Positions 28,830 to 36,139 of a DNA stretch of 36,139 bases are shown here, in pieces. The notes under the pieces are model-generated. The model made no database searches, had not been told where the DNA came from, and saw only the letters and a program-made list of their open reading frames with translations. The stretch's first letter is position 1. Each line of letters opens with the position of its first letter. This stretch comes from Oscillospiraceae bacterium (lineage in GTDB: Bacteria; Bacillota; Clostridia; Oscillospirales; Oscillospiraceae). The position numbers and the translations under genes were made by a program. The DNA lies in NCBI GenBank assembly GCA_017406005.1, contig JAFQZI010000042.1, positions 1 through 36,139 of the forward strand, read 5' to 3'.

Positions 28830-30878
28830 ATGAAATCTGCCGAATGGATCTGGCTGCCCGATGCCTGTGCACCGGAACTGCAGCATACAAAACACACTGT
28901 TTTTGATAACCGGGAAGTACCCTTTGCTATTGTCCGGTTTCAAAAGGAATTCTCCTTCGATGCTCCCATATGCCATGCAACACTGCATGTTTCAGGCGAT
29001 TGCCGCTTCCGGCTGACGGCCAACGGCAGCTTTCTCGGGATGGGTCCCGCATTTCCGGGGGGAGATTGGGCTCGTACGCAATCGATGCCGCAGCGATATT
29101 ATGATACATACTCGTTTGATACTACCGGGAAATCACTTTTGCTCCTTGCAGAGGTGCAGCTCTGCCCAACACTGCTCTGCGATATTTCAGATGGCCGCGG
29201 GGGATTTTATCTGGATGGGGATGTAGTATTAACAGACGGAACCCGCTATCCTGTTTGCTCTGACGACAGCTGGATATGCTGCGTTTGCCCTCAATGGAAA
29301 AATGATCTTTTTTACGATGCATCCGCAGCGGAAAATGTGTGGTATTCTGCAAAAGCTTATACCCGTCCGCATCCTCTCCCGTCCGAGATCCCTGTCTGTG
29401 AATACCGGATGATCCCATCAGATGAATCCGGTGAATTCGAAAAGATTTATGCAGGAACTATCTGTTGTGATATTGAAGCCACAGATCCGAGTGAAGTCCG
29501 CCTGATCCCCTATGAAACGCCCGATCTGGAAGATGAGGCGGAAGTAATCCGGACTGGCAGGGATATGCACTATGAAGGATTCCGAATCCGCAGCGTCGGG
29601 GGCATCCGGGCAGAAATCGTCAGTGGGAATCCTCTCATACGAAATTTGTCCGTGCGTGCCGTATCCTATCCCGGTCTTCTCATCGGGAAATGCACTACAG
29701 AAGACAACGGTTTAAATCTGGTAATGGAGACGTGCGAACACACGCTCAGGATCTGCCGTCAGAGCATCCATCTTGATTCTCCCCGCCATATGGAACCTCT
29801 CGGCTGCACAGGTGATTATTATCTGGAAAGCCTGATGGAGTACTACTGCTTTGATGACCATCGTCTTACCCGTTTCGATATCGTTCGAACCGCTCGCCTG
29901 CTGGAAGCGACCGATGGCTTCATGTTTCACACCGGGTACAGCCTGATGTGGATTTCCATGCTGAAGGACTATGTGCTGTATACCGGTGACTCTTCCGTGA
30001 TTACAGACGCAGAGCCTATCCGAATCCTGCTGGAGAGATTCCATTCCTATGAAAATGCCGACGGTCTCCTGGATAATCCACCGAACTATATGTTTGCCGA
30101 CTGGGTAGAGATCAACGGCTATTCCATGCACCATCCGCCAAAAGCACTGGGGCAGACTATCCTGAATGCGCTTTATTACAGGGCCCTGTTAAACGCATCC
30201 CGTCTCCTGAAAGAACCGCTCTTTGAACGGCGTGCGGAAAAGCTAAAGGCAGTTTTCGCCCGTTCTTTCTGGGATGAGGAAAGAATGCTGTTTTGCTCCG
30301 GGAAAACCGGGAAAACGGAGACAAATGAATGGCTGCCGCAGAATGCGTCTGATCCTGTTTTCACCTTACATGCCAATGCAATGGCTGTCGCCTGCGGAAT
30401 CTGTGACGGGGACACCGCAGTGCAGGTAATGAAGACGATTCTGGCAGATCCTTCTCTCCCGGATTATCAGCCATACTTTGCCCATTTTGTTTTTCAGGCG
30501 CTCTGGAAAACCGGGCTGTTTGAAAAATATGCTATGCCATTGCTTCGGCGTTGGATCCCTATGGTTGAAGCCTGCGGCAAAGGACTTGCCGAAGGCTGGA
30601 TTCAACCCTGTGATGGCTATATTTTTGATCACAGCCATGCATGGGGCGGCTGTCCGCGTTACTGGCTGCCAAGAGCTCTGATCGGGTTGGAAATTCTGGA
30701 GCCCGGCTTCAAAACCATCCGTTTGATCCCTCGGTTGAAAATGCCCGGGCTGTCAACCGTCACGGTTCCGACTCCTTATGGCCTTCTCACATGCGAAGTG
30801 GAGGCCGGCAAGATAAAAAGAATTACCTCGCCGGAAGAAATAACCATTCTTCTCAGCGAGGCAAAAACAAACGAATAA
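28830..30878 (+). CDS. GH78-like alpha-L-rhamnosidase, intracellular
   Basis: A 682-residue protein. The N-terminal 270 residues are beta-rich (WIWLPDACAPE, VRFQKEFSF, LHVSGDCRFRLTANGSFLGMGP), the rhamnosidase N-domain pattern. Then comes the (alpha/alpha)6 barrel: DSPRHMEPLGCTGDYYLES corresponds to the family motif DCPxRDExLGWxGD and keeps the Glu. AEGWIQPCDG and HSHAWGGCPRYWLPRALIGLEIL match the end of the barrel, and a C-terminal beta-domain follows (FKTIRLIPRL ... VTVPTPYGLLTCEVE). GH78 enzymes release L-rhamnose from glycosides. There is no signal peptide, so substrates must be imported. Changes of R-D to H-M in the first motif could shift specificity. Confidence 0.8.
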   Translation: MKSAEWIWLPDACAPELQHTKHTVFDNREVPFAIVRFQKEFSFDAPICHATLHVSGDCRFRLTANGSFLGMGPAFPGGDWARTQSMPQRYYDTYSFDTTGKSLLLLAEVQLCPTLLCDISDGRGGFYLDGDVVLTDGTRYPVCSDDSWICCVCPQWKNDLFYDASAAENVWYSAKAYTRPHPLPSEIPVCEYRMIPSDESGEFEKIYAGTICCDIEATDPSEVRLIPYETPDLEDEAEVIRTGRDMHYEGFRIRSVGGIRAEIVSGNPLIRNLSVRAVSYPGLLIGKCTTEDNGLNLVMETCEHTLRICRQSIHLDSPRHMEPLGCTGDYYLESLMEYYCFDDHRLTRFDIVRTARLLEATDGFMFHTGYSLMWISMLKDYVLYTGDSSVITDAEPIRILLERFHSYENADGLLDNPPNYMFADWVEINGYSMHHPPKALGQTILNALYYRALLNASRLLKEPLFERRAEKLKAVFARSFWDEERMLFCSGKTGKTETNEWLPQNASDPVFTLHANAMAVACGICDGDTAVQVMKTILADPSLPDYQPYFAHFVFQALWKTGLFEKYAMPLLRRWIPMVEACGKGLAEGWIQPCDGYIFDHSHAWGGCPRYWLPRALIGLEILEPGFKTIRLIPRLKMPGLSTVTVPTPYGLLTCEVEAGKIKRITSPEEITILLSEAKTNE

Positions 30879-30918
30879 ACGTATTATCTTAAAAAATATT
30901 GATTCAAAGGCAAAGCCA

Positions 30919-32154
30919 TTACCTTCTCCGTCTTCTGGCTTTGCTCTTTTTTCCGCGGTTTCTCACGGCACTTGTGATCAGAATAATCGGAACGGCAAGA
31001 GCCAGCACACCGCCCACTCCGTAAATCGCATATCTGACAATGTCCGACGATCCGGATGTTGCGGGAACATATGCAACACTGCGTGATGTTTTGAAACCGC
31101 AGACGCTGCATTCACCCTCTTCGAGGCCTTCCTGCTTTCGGGTGGCTGCAGTTTTTTCCGTCCACTCCATGTCATGCGTGCCCTTGTCGCTGATCTCTTT
31201 GCTGTCCGGATTGAGGCTGTTATGCCAGTGATAATCCTCATCATAGTCCCAGCTCAGATCCCAGTCATCCGGGGTGATATAGATTCCCTCCGGCAACTCT
31301 TCTTCCTCCGGAACAGGCGTGGGAGAAGGCTCAGGGGTCGGAACCGGAGAAGGTGTCGGTGAGGGCGTCGGGACCGGGGTCGGCGTAGGAGTAGGAGCAG
31401 GTGTGGGGCTCGGGGCAAGCGCCGCATCGAGCACGTGGATGTAGGCATCTTTCGTCACTGTTTTCTGCTCATAAAGATTGAAAATGCAGTAAACAGCCCA
31501 GCCATCCAGCCCGGCGGGAACCTTATTGAGATTGCATCGGACGCCAGTGGCTTTTCCCAGATCATCAATAATCGCATTGACTTCGGGGAAGAGTTTGGAG
31601 ACCTCTTCAACCCGGTAGTCGTTTCCGTCCGGAGATTTCAGATGCCACTCGAAAGAGGTATATCCCGGCTGTGCAGAAGCGAAGAAATCAAAACGCTCTC
31701 CCATGTTGTGCGATTCATCCGTCGGATTATGCCATACAGTCGGTGCAAGGTAATACGGCTTTATTACCCGGGAAATCGTTGCATAATGCCAGTCATCATG
31801 GACGCTGATCGCTGCCGCTTCATTGTTGATATATGCTGCCGTCTGCTCTGTGAAAACAAAAATGGGATCATCGGTAGCAACATCGATCAGCAGTGTATAC
31901 GGCCTGTTTTCCACCATATCCCGGCATGTGTTACCGTCTCCGTCGACCAGAGCACATGCTTCTACATGAATCCCCTCTACAGAGGATCTGCAGGAAAAGG
32001 AAGAGCTGTCCTGCCCGACACTGGGCAGATCAACCGTGCCGTTTCCCGGCAGGGTCTGACACATGATTTTGTCCACAACCCATTCCGCCCCTGCAAACGG
32101 CAGAAGCAGGAGAAGCAGCGATATCATCATCAAAAACAGAATTACCTTTTTCAT
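30919..32154 (-). CDS. Membrane-anchored surface protein with Thr/Pro linker
   Basis: A 411-residue exported protein. The start is ATG 32154, where a signal peptide begins ([23 protein letters not shown]); GGAGG lies 12 bases upstream. Residues about 25-250 form an extracellular domain with three cysteines in its first third. Then comes a linker of alternating Pro, Thr and Ser ([20 protein letters not shown]). Next is a domain with [25 protein letters not shown] and a CSVCG pair, resembling the short HxxxW...CxxCG repeats common in clostridial surface proteins. One TM helix ([23 protein letters not shown]) and a basic tail ([10 protein letters not shown]) end it. Ligand and role are unknown. 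Confidence 0.75.
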   Translation of the reverse strand: MKKVILFLMMISLLLLLLPFAGAEWVVDKIMCQTLPGNGTVDLPSVGQDSSSFSCRSSVEGIHVEACALVDGDGNTCRDMVENRPYTLLIDVATDDPIFVFTEQTAAYINNEAAAISVHDDWHYATISRVIKPYYLAPTVWHNPTDESHNMGERFDFFASAQPGYTSFEWHLKSPDGNDYRVEEVSKLFPEVNAIIDDLGKATGVRCNLNKVPAGLDGWAVYCIFNLYEQKTVTKDAYIHVLDAALAPSPTPAPTPTPTPVPTPSPTPSPVPTPEPSPTPVPEEEELPEGIYITPDDWDLSWDYDEDYHWHNSLNPDSKEISDKGTHDMEWTEKTAATRKQEGLEEGECSVCGFKTSRSVAYVPATSGSSDIVRYAIYGVGGVLALAVPIILITSAVRNRGKKSKARRRRR

Positions 32155-32212
32155 CTTAAGACAATACCTCCGGGAACATTCCAATCAGGTACTAAAAAAA
32201 GATTGTTATCTT

Positions 32213-32241
32213 ATTATATTATCTTGATTTCCGGCGGTCAA
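32213..32241 (-). promoter_or_regulatory. Promoter of the surface protein gene
   Basis: On the minus strand TTGACC (plus 32236-32241), a 17-bp spacer and TATAAT (plus 32213-32218). Its -35 lies in the spacer of the mnmG promoter, so the two promoters interlock. Confidence 0.7.
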
Positions 32242-32252
32242 GAATTTATAAT
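32224..32252 (+). promoter_or_regulatory. Promoter of mnmG, giving a leaderless message
   Basis: TTGATT (32224-32229), a 17-bp spacer and TATAAT (32247-32252). The first purine at a fitting distance is the A of the mnmG ATG at 32260, so the transcript may start at the initiation codon. No ribosome binding site is present. Confidence 0.65.
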
Positions 32253-32259
32253 CCTTTTT

Positions 32260-34125
32260 ATGATACTTTTTAATGCCGGAAAATGTGATATTGCTGTAAT
32301 CGGTGCAGGGCATGCAGGAATTGAAGCTGCCCTTGCGTCAGCACGTCTTGGGATGGACACGATCTGCTTCACCGTTAATCTCGATGCCGTCGGGAACATG
32401 CCCTGCAACCCGGCAATCGGCGGGACAGGGAAAGGGCACCTGGTTCGCGAACTTGATGCGCTTGGCGGGCAGATGGCCAAAGCCGCAGATCAGGCATGCA
32501 TCCAGTATCGCATGCTCAACCTCGGGAAAGGGCCGGCTGTACACTCCCTTCGTGCGCAGGCTGACCGCAGGCGATACCAGGAAATCATGAAGCACACGCT
32601 GGAATTACAGGATGGGCTGCGCGTCAAGCAGGCAGAAGTCATCGATCTTGAGGTAGAGGACAACCGGGTGGTTTCTGTAATAACTGCTACGGGAGCGAGG
32701 TATCTCTGCCGTGCCGTGATCCTCGCAACAGGCACCTATCTTGACGGGAGAACCATCACCGGGGAAACGATTCGTTCCTCCGGACCGGACGGGCTATCAC
32801 CTGCTATCCCACTTGCGGTAAAGCTCCGTGAATTGGGCCTCGATATGCGCCGTTTCAAAACAGGCACTCCTCCCCGTATCAATCGCCGTACGGTTGATTT
32901 CTCTAAAATGGAGCTTCAGGAAGGAGATTCCGAAACCGAGCCCTTTTCTTTTTCAACCTTAGATGCACCGGAAAACAAGGCCGTATGCTATCTCACCTAT
33001 ACCAATGAAGAAACCCATACCATAATCCGCGCCAACCTTGACCGCAGCCCGATTTACTCCGGCGTGATTGAGGGAGTCGGCCCCCGCTATTGTCCGAGTA
33101 TTGAAACCAAGGTCATGACCTTTGCCGATAAAAAAAGACATCAGCTTTTTATTGAGCCGATGGGGCTGAATACGGAAGAGCTTTATATCCAGGGCTTCTC
33201 CTCTTCGCTTCCGGAAGAAGTGCAGCTCCAGATGCTTCATACGATCCCCGGCCTCGAGCATGCGGAAATGACCCGGCCGGCATACGCCATTGAATACGAC
33301 TGTATTGATCCCACAGAGCTGCGCGCTACGCTGGAGTGCAAAAAAATTGCAGGCCTGTACGGGGCCGGCCAGTTCAACGGGTCCTCCGGTTATGAAGAAG
33401 CTGCTGCGCAGGGGTTCGTTGCAGGCGTAAATGCGGCGCTGAAGCTGAAGGGTGAAGAACCCCTGATCCTCCGTCGGAGTGACGGGTATATCGGCACGCT
33501 CATTGATGACCTCGTAACAAAAGGCACGAACGAGCCCTACCGTATGATGACCTCTCGCAGCGAATATCGCCTTCTGCACCGGCAGGATAATGCCGACCGG
33601 CGCCTCTGTGAGATCGGATACCGTATCGGTCTCGTTTCGGAAGCACAGTACTGTGCGGTTCAGGAAAAATATGCCGCCGTTGAACAGGAGGTTTCACGCC
33701 TGGAGCATACCTACATCGCTCCGACAGAAGCGTTGAACGCCCTGCTCACCTCCTGCGGAACTACCCCCATGCAAAGCGGTGCTTCTCTTGCGGATATCAT
33801 CCGGCGGCCGCAGGTGCATTATTCGGATCTGACGCCGTTCGATCCCGCCCGTCCGGTGCTGAAGAAAGCAATTGTCAACGAGGTGGAAATCACGCTGAAA
33901 TACGAAGGCTATATTCAGCGGCAGTTAAAGCAGGTAGAAGAGTTCACAAAGCTGGAAGCAAAAGCAATTCCGGTCGACATTGATTATGATGCTGTCATCG
34001 GGCTGCGCCTTGAGGCACGCGAAAAGCTCAAAAAAATCCGTCCGGAGAATTTCGGGCGGGCAAGCAGGATTTCCGGTGTGTCTCCGGCTGATATCAGCGT
34101 ACTGATGATCTATCTGGAGAAATAG
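32260..34125 (+). CDS. mnmG: tRNA uridine-5-carboxymethylaminomethyl enzyme MnmG (GidA)
   Basis: A 621-residue FAD protein that, with MnmE, places the (carboxymethyl)aminomethyl group on C5 of U34 in certain tRNAs. The FAD site is [23 protein letters not shown]. The family blocks are [76 protein letters not shown] and [16 protein letters not shown]; the length is standard. The ATG at 32260 is chosen by family length; a frame open from 31435 lies over the divergent gene and is spurious. No Shine-Dalgarno is present. MnmE is not in the window. The mnmA gene follows by two bases. Confidence 0.95.
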   Translation: MILFNAGKCDIAVIGAGHAGIEAALASARLGMDTICFTVNLDAVGNMPCNPAIGGTGKGHLVRELDALGGQMAKAADQACIQYRMLNLGKGPAVHSLRAQADRRRYQEIMKHTLELQDGLRVKQAEVIDLEVEDNRVVSVITATGARYLCRAVILATGTYLDGRTITGETIRSSGPDGLSPAIPLAVKLRELGLDMRRFKTGTPPRINRRTVDFSKMELQEGDSETEPFSFSTLDAPENKAVCYLTYTNEETHTIIRANLDRSPIYSGVIEGVGPRYCPSIETKVMTFADKKRHQLFIEPMGLNTEELYIQGFSSSLPEEVQLQMLHTIPGLEHAEMTRPAYAIEYDCIDPTELRATLECKKIAGLYGAGQFNGSSGYEEAAAQGFVAGVNAALKLKGEEPLILRRSDGYIGTLIDDLVTKGTNEPYRMMTSRSEYRLLHRQDNADRRLCEIGYRIGLVSEAQYCAVQEKYAAVEQEVSRLEHTYIAPTEALNALLTSCGTTPMQSGASLADIIRRPQVHYSDLTPFDPARPVLKKAIVNEVEITLKYEGYIQRQLKQVEEFTKLEAKAIPVDIDYDAVIGLRLEAREKLKKIRPENFGRASRISGVSPADISVLMIYLEK

Positions 34126-34127
34126 AA

Positions 34128-35129
34128 ATGGAAAAAGTCGTTCTTGGTTTTTCCGGCGGGGTAGATTCTTCCGTTTCCGCTGTGTTGCTGAAAAATGCCG
34201 GATATGAAGTGACGGGGCTGTATCTTGACAACACGGACGATGCTGCCCTTGCCTGTGCGGAAGAAACCGCCGCCTCCATCGGTATTCCCTTTGAGGCAAT
34301 CAACATAAAAGCTGAGCTGGAAGAAAAGGTATGCATTCCGTTCCAGCAGGCCTATCTTGAAGGGCAAACGCCGAATCCCTGTATTCTCTGCAATCCATCT
34401 GTAAAGTTTAAACATCTTCTCGCCTACGCTGATAAAATCGGGGCCGATGCGATCGCAACCGGGCATTATGCCCGTTCAGAGAACGGGATGCTTTTTAAAG
34501 GCCACCCGGAAAACGACCAGAGTTATATGCTCTGCCGCATTACCCGTGAACAGCTCGGGAGGCTCGTCCTTCCGCTCGGGCAATATGCCAAACGGGAAGT
34601 GAGAACTATGGCGGAAGAGTTCAACCTGTCGGTTGCGCATAAACCCGACAGCATGGAAATCTGCTATATTCCGGACAAGGATTATATCGGATGGCTGGGA
34701 AAGAGGACAGCCCTTCCCTCCCCGGGCGCTCTGCTGCTGCACGGGCAGGAAATCGGCATACATAAGGGCATTCACTGCTATACCGTCGGGCAGCGTCTTC
34801 CCGGGTTGATCGACGGGCGAAAAGTCTATATATCAAAAATCAATTCCTCCGACAACACCATTGAGCTTGCTTTCTGGGATGAGCTTTTCCATACGGAGAT
34901 TCGTGCACGCGATTTTAACTGGTTATGCGATATCCCTTCCGATGAGATTGATGCAACCGTCCGCGTCCGCCATACAAAGTGGGAAAATCCCCCCTGTAAA
35001 GCCCGCGTCTGCGATGACAGTTCCGTGCTGATTCGTTGTGAAGAGCCCGTTCGTGCCCCGGCAGCAGGGCAGAGTGCCGTTCTGTATGCGGGAGACCGCG
35101 TCCTCGGCGGAGGCTTTATTTGCAATTAG
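34128..35129 (+). CDS. mnmA: tRNA 2-thiouridylase MnmA
   Basis: A 333-residue enzyme that thiolates C2 of U34 in Lys, Glu and Gln tRNAs. The ATP-binding PP-loop is GFSGGVDSSV (residues about 7-16). The catalytic cysteines are in TPNPCILCNPSVKF and the later MEICYIPD. The family blocks ATGHYAR, DQSYMLCRITREQL and HCYTVGQRLPG are present. At 333 residues it is somewhat shorter than most (about 355-370). GGAG precedes the ATG. Its adjacency with mnmG places both U34 modification steps under the mnmG promoter. Sulfur transfer needs a cysteine desulfurase, which is not in the window. Confidence 0.93.
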   Translation: MEKVVLGFSGGVDSSVSAVLLKNAGYEVTGLYLDNTDDAALACAEETAASIGIPFEAINIKAELEEKVCIPFQQAYLEGQTPNPCILCNPSVKFKHLLAYADKIGADAIATGHYARSENGMLFKGHPENDQSYMLCRITREQLGRLVLPLGQYAKREVRTMAEEFNLSVAHKPDSMEICYIPDKDYIGWLGKRTALPSPGALLLHGQEIGIHKGIHCYTVGQRLPGLIDGRKVYISKINSSDNTIELAFWDELFHTEIRARDFNWLCDIPSDEIDATVRVRHTKWENPPCKARVCDDSSVLIRCEEPVRAPAAGQSAVLYAGDRVLGGGFICN

Positions 35130-35153
35130 TGGACACATTATTTGTTTTCTCCC

Positions 35154-35182
35154 TTGCTTAAACTCCTGAAAAATGGTAGTAT
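35154..35182 (+). promoter_or_regulatory. Promoter of the small P-loop ATPase gene
   Basis: TTGCTT at 35154-35159, a 17-bp spacer and TAGTAT at 35177-35182, about 60 bp before the start codon. Confidence 0.5.
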
Positions 35183-35241
35183 AGAAGCAGCTCAAATAAT
35201 AGCCGTAATCCGGCAAAATATTTTTAAAGGAGTTTTTCGCC

Positions 35242-35655
35242 ATGGTAAAAACAATTTTAGGAATGAAGGGCTCAGGAAAAACCAAAAAATTGGTTGACCT
35301 CGTTATCGAAGCAGTGAATGAGGCAAACGGCGATGTTGTTGTTATTGAAAAGGACCGTAAGCTTACCTTTGATATTCCCTATCAGGCACGTCTGATTGAT
35401 GCCGGTATTTATGACATCGGTTCGTATGAATTTCTGAAAGGCGCAATTTGCGGCATTCATTCTGGCAATTACGACATTACCCATATTTTTATTGATAATT
35501 TCTTCAAGCTTGTCAACGACAAAAGCGAAGAAGCTGTTACGGAATTCTTCACCTGGCTCAGCGCCTTTTCCGAAAAAGAAAATATTGAATTTGTAATCAG
35601 CATTTCCTGTGATGAAGAGACTGCTCCTGCAATCCTGAAGGAACTGGCAGTATAA
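35242..35655 (+). CDS. Small P-loop NTPase, unknown role
   Basis: A 137-residue protein. Walker A is GMKGSGKT (residues 7-14) and Walker B is THIFIDNF with D85; the phrases VIEKDRKLTFDIPYQARLID and ISISCDEE complete a short RecA-like core. Conserved proteins of this size and pattern (MVK-IxGxKGxGKTKKL...) are widespread in Clostridia and often carry vague names such as twitching motility protein. It lacks a lid or DNA-binding domain. AAAGGAG lies before the ATG. It has its own promoter, and a hairpin that is also the end of an insertion sequence follows its stop. Confidence 0.75.
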   Translation: MVKTILGMKGSGKTKKLVDLVIEAVNEANGDVVVIEKDRKLTFDIPYQARLIDAGIYDIGSYEFLKGAICGIHSGNYDITHIFIDNFFKLVNDKSEEAVTEFFTWLSAFSEKENIEFVISISCDEETAPAILKELAV

Positions 35656-35677
35656 TCCAAAGGTTCATGCATCATAA

Positions 35678-35724
35678 AGGCGTTGTCTCAAAACAGCAAA
35701 ATAAGCTGAATTGAGGCAACGCCT
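35678..35724. terminator. Hairpin at the insertion sequence end, probable terminator
   Basis: AGGCGTTGTCTCAA (35678-35691) pairs with TTGAGGCAACGCCT (35711-35724) with one G-U pair; CTTCTTATT follows. It can end the ATPase transcript. It can also shield the insertion sequence from outside transcription. Confidence 0.6.
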
Positions 35725-35847
35725 CTTCTTATTGACGCACAGTATTCAAAACTTACTGAAATATCTGAAAACGACAAAACCACCTTCGGGGAGTGCTGAA
35801 AAAAGATCAGCGCTCCCTGTTACTTTCTCATGTTCAATTCAAAAAAG

Positions 35848-36139
35848 CTATAATCCTACCGGGAAACCCGCTGGAAGCACGAGGCCTGTTCCCAAGCGCT
35901 GTTTCTGAGTTTTATGATGCAGCTTGAGTAGATTGTATGCCAGACTGAGGAGCATCCATTCTACTTCAACTTTAACCGAGCTTCGCAGCATAAACCTTCT
36001 GAATCCCATGTCTTCCTTTGTCATGGCAAATACACCCTCGGCCTGGATACTCCGATTAATACGAATCAGCTTTCCCTCATCCGTATTGATCTTTTTCTCC
36101 ATCTCGTCCCGCTGGCGTACAAACCGCTTTGATACATAG
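35848..36139 (-). CDS. IS1182-family transposase, C-terminal part (partial)
   Basis: The minus-strand frame is open from the right edge to TAG at 35848-35850, about 96 residues. It contains RINRSIQAEGVFAMTKEDMGFRRFMLRSSVKVEVEWMLLSLAYNLLKLH, which matches the end of IS1182/IS5-type DDE transposases: the final catalytic Glu in SIQAEGVFAxxKED and the following helix. Upstream YVSKRFVRQRDEMEKKI continues in frame to the window end, so the gene starts outside. The transposase joins and cuts DNA at the element ends. Nothing in the visible part suggests damage. Confidence 0.8.
   Translation of the reverse strand, partial: YVSKRFVRQRDEMEKKINTDEGKLIRINRSIQAEGVFAMTKEDMGFRRFMLRSSVKVEVEWMLLSLAYNLLKLHHKTQKQRLGTGLVLPAGFPVGL

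Larger units (their letters stand above)
35678..36139 (-). mobile_element. IS1182-like insertion sequence, one end (runs off the window)
   Basis: The left boundary is taken at 35678, where AGGCGTTGTCTCAAAAC resembles the terminal repeats of IS1182-type elements (xGGxxTGTCTCAAAA). The transposase end lies at 35848 and continues past the right edge. A second stem (35789-35799 with 35807-35817) lies between the transposase stop and the boundary. The other end and any target duplication are out of view, so the exact border is an estimate. Confidence 0.6.

Noticed and set aside
27947-28897. A 316-residue minus-strand frame covering the DUF3267-like gene
   Set aside because: Only its last 59 residues have a ribosome binding site and lie outside other genes. 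The upstream part mirrors the plus-strand gene, which has a promoter and operon context.
31300-31430. A tandem DNA repeat rich in GGxGTxGG units
   Set aside because: It codes for the Pro/Thr linker of the surface protein, and codon use explains the repeat. It is not a CRISPR or separate repeat element.
31435-32259. A long N-terminal extension of mnmG
   Set aside because: It overlaps the surface protein gene and both promoters, and MnmG is of normal length when started at 32260.

Overview
The window looks like a chromosomal segment of an anaerobic Firmicute of class Clostridia, possibly an Oscillospiraceae- or Christensenellales-type gut bacterium. That placement is an inference. It rests on the rpmH-rnpA-yidD-yidC-jag block, a COG2509 FAD protein, purine-rich Shine-Dalgarno sites, TTG and GTG starts, Thr/Pro-linker surface proteins, and near-balanced GC with AT-rich promoters. 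No rRNA, tRNA or CRISPR array was recognised.

Layout. 1-1800: the tail of a WYL-domain regulator, a small protein that joins a double-glycine export leader to a PepSY domain, an unknown 105-residue protein, and a two-helix membrane protein. 1998-3771 (minus): a KdpE-like response regulator and a short KdpD-like kinase that lacks the usual N-terminal half. 4085-7413 (plus): the core block rpmH-rnpA-yidD-yidC-jag followed by acpP, with a structured rpmH leader. 7502-8062: a DnaQ-type exonuclease. 8122-15143 (minus): two complete TRAP carboxylate transporters; the second shares its operon with a glycerophosphodiesterase. 15439-16029: a YcxB-like membrane protein. 16232-20488 (minus): the moxR-DUF58-transglutaminase operon. 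20722-23708 (plus): a COG2509 flavoprotein and two HpcH/HpaI-type pyruvate aldolases. 23929-28126 (minus): a 59-residue protein, a DapA-family lyase and a third TRAP transporter. 28226-30878 (plus): a DUF3267-like protein without its zinc ligands and a GH78-like alpha-L-rhamnosidase. 30919-32154 (minus): a membrane-anchored surface protein. 32260-35129 (plus): mnmG and mnmA. 35242-35655: a small P-loop ATPase. 35678-end: the start of an IS1182-like insertion sequence.

How the parts fit. The 7.5-32 kb stretch sits between jag and mnmG, genes that are close neighbours in many Firmicutes. It looks like an accessory block devoted to uptake of small organic acids (three TRAP systems) and their cleavage (three pyruvate-type aldolases), with a rhamnosidase that may supply deoxysugars. 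MnmG and MnmA both modify U34 of tRNA, and their genes are adjacent.

Most unusual observations: the double-glycine/PepSY fusion; mnmG with a promoter that places +1 at its ATG and interlocks with an opposing promoter; three hairpins in the rpmH leader; a hairpin between the binding-protein gene and the membrane genes in all three TRAP operons; a roughly 105-bp intergenic repeat present twice; and the dead-zinc-site DUF3267 protein.
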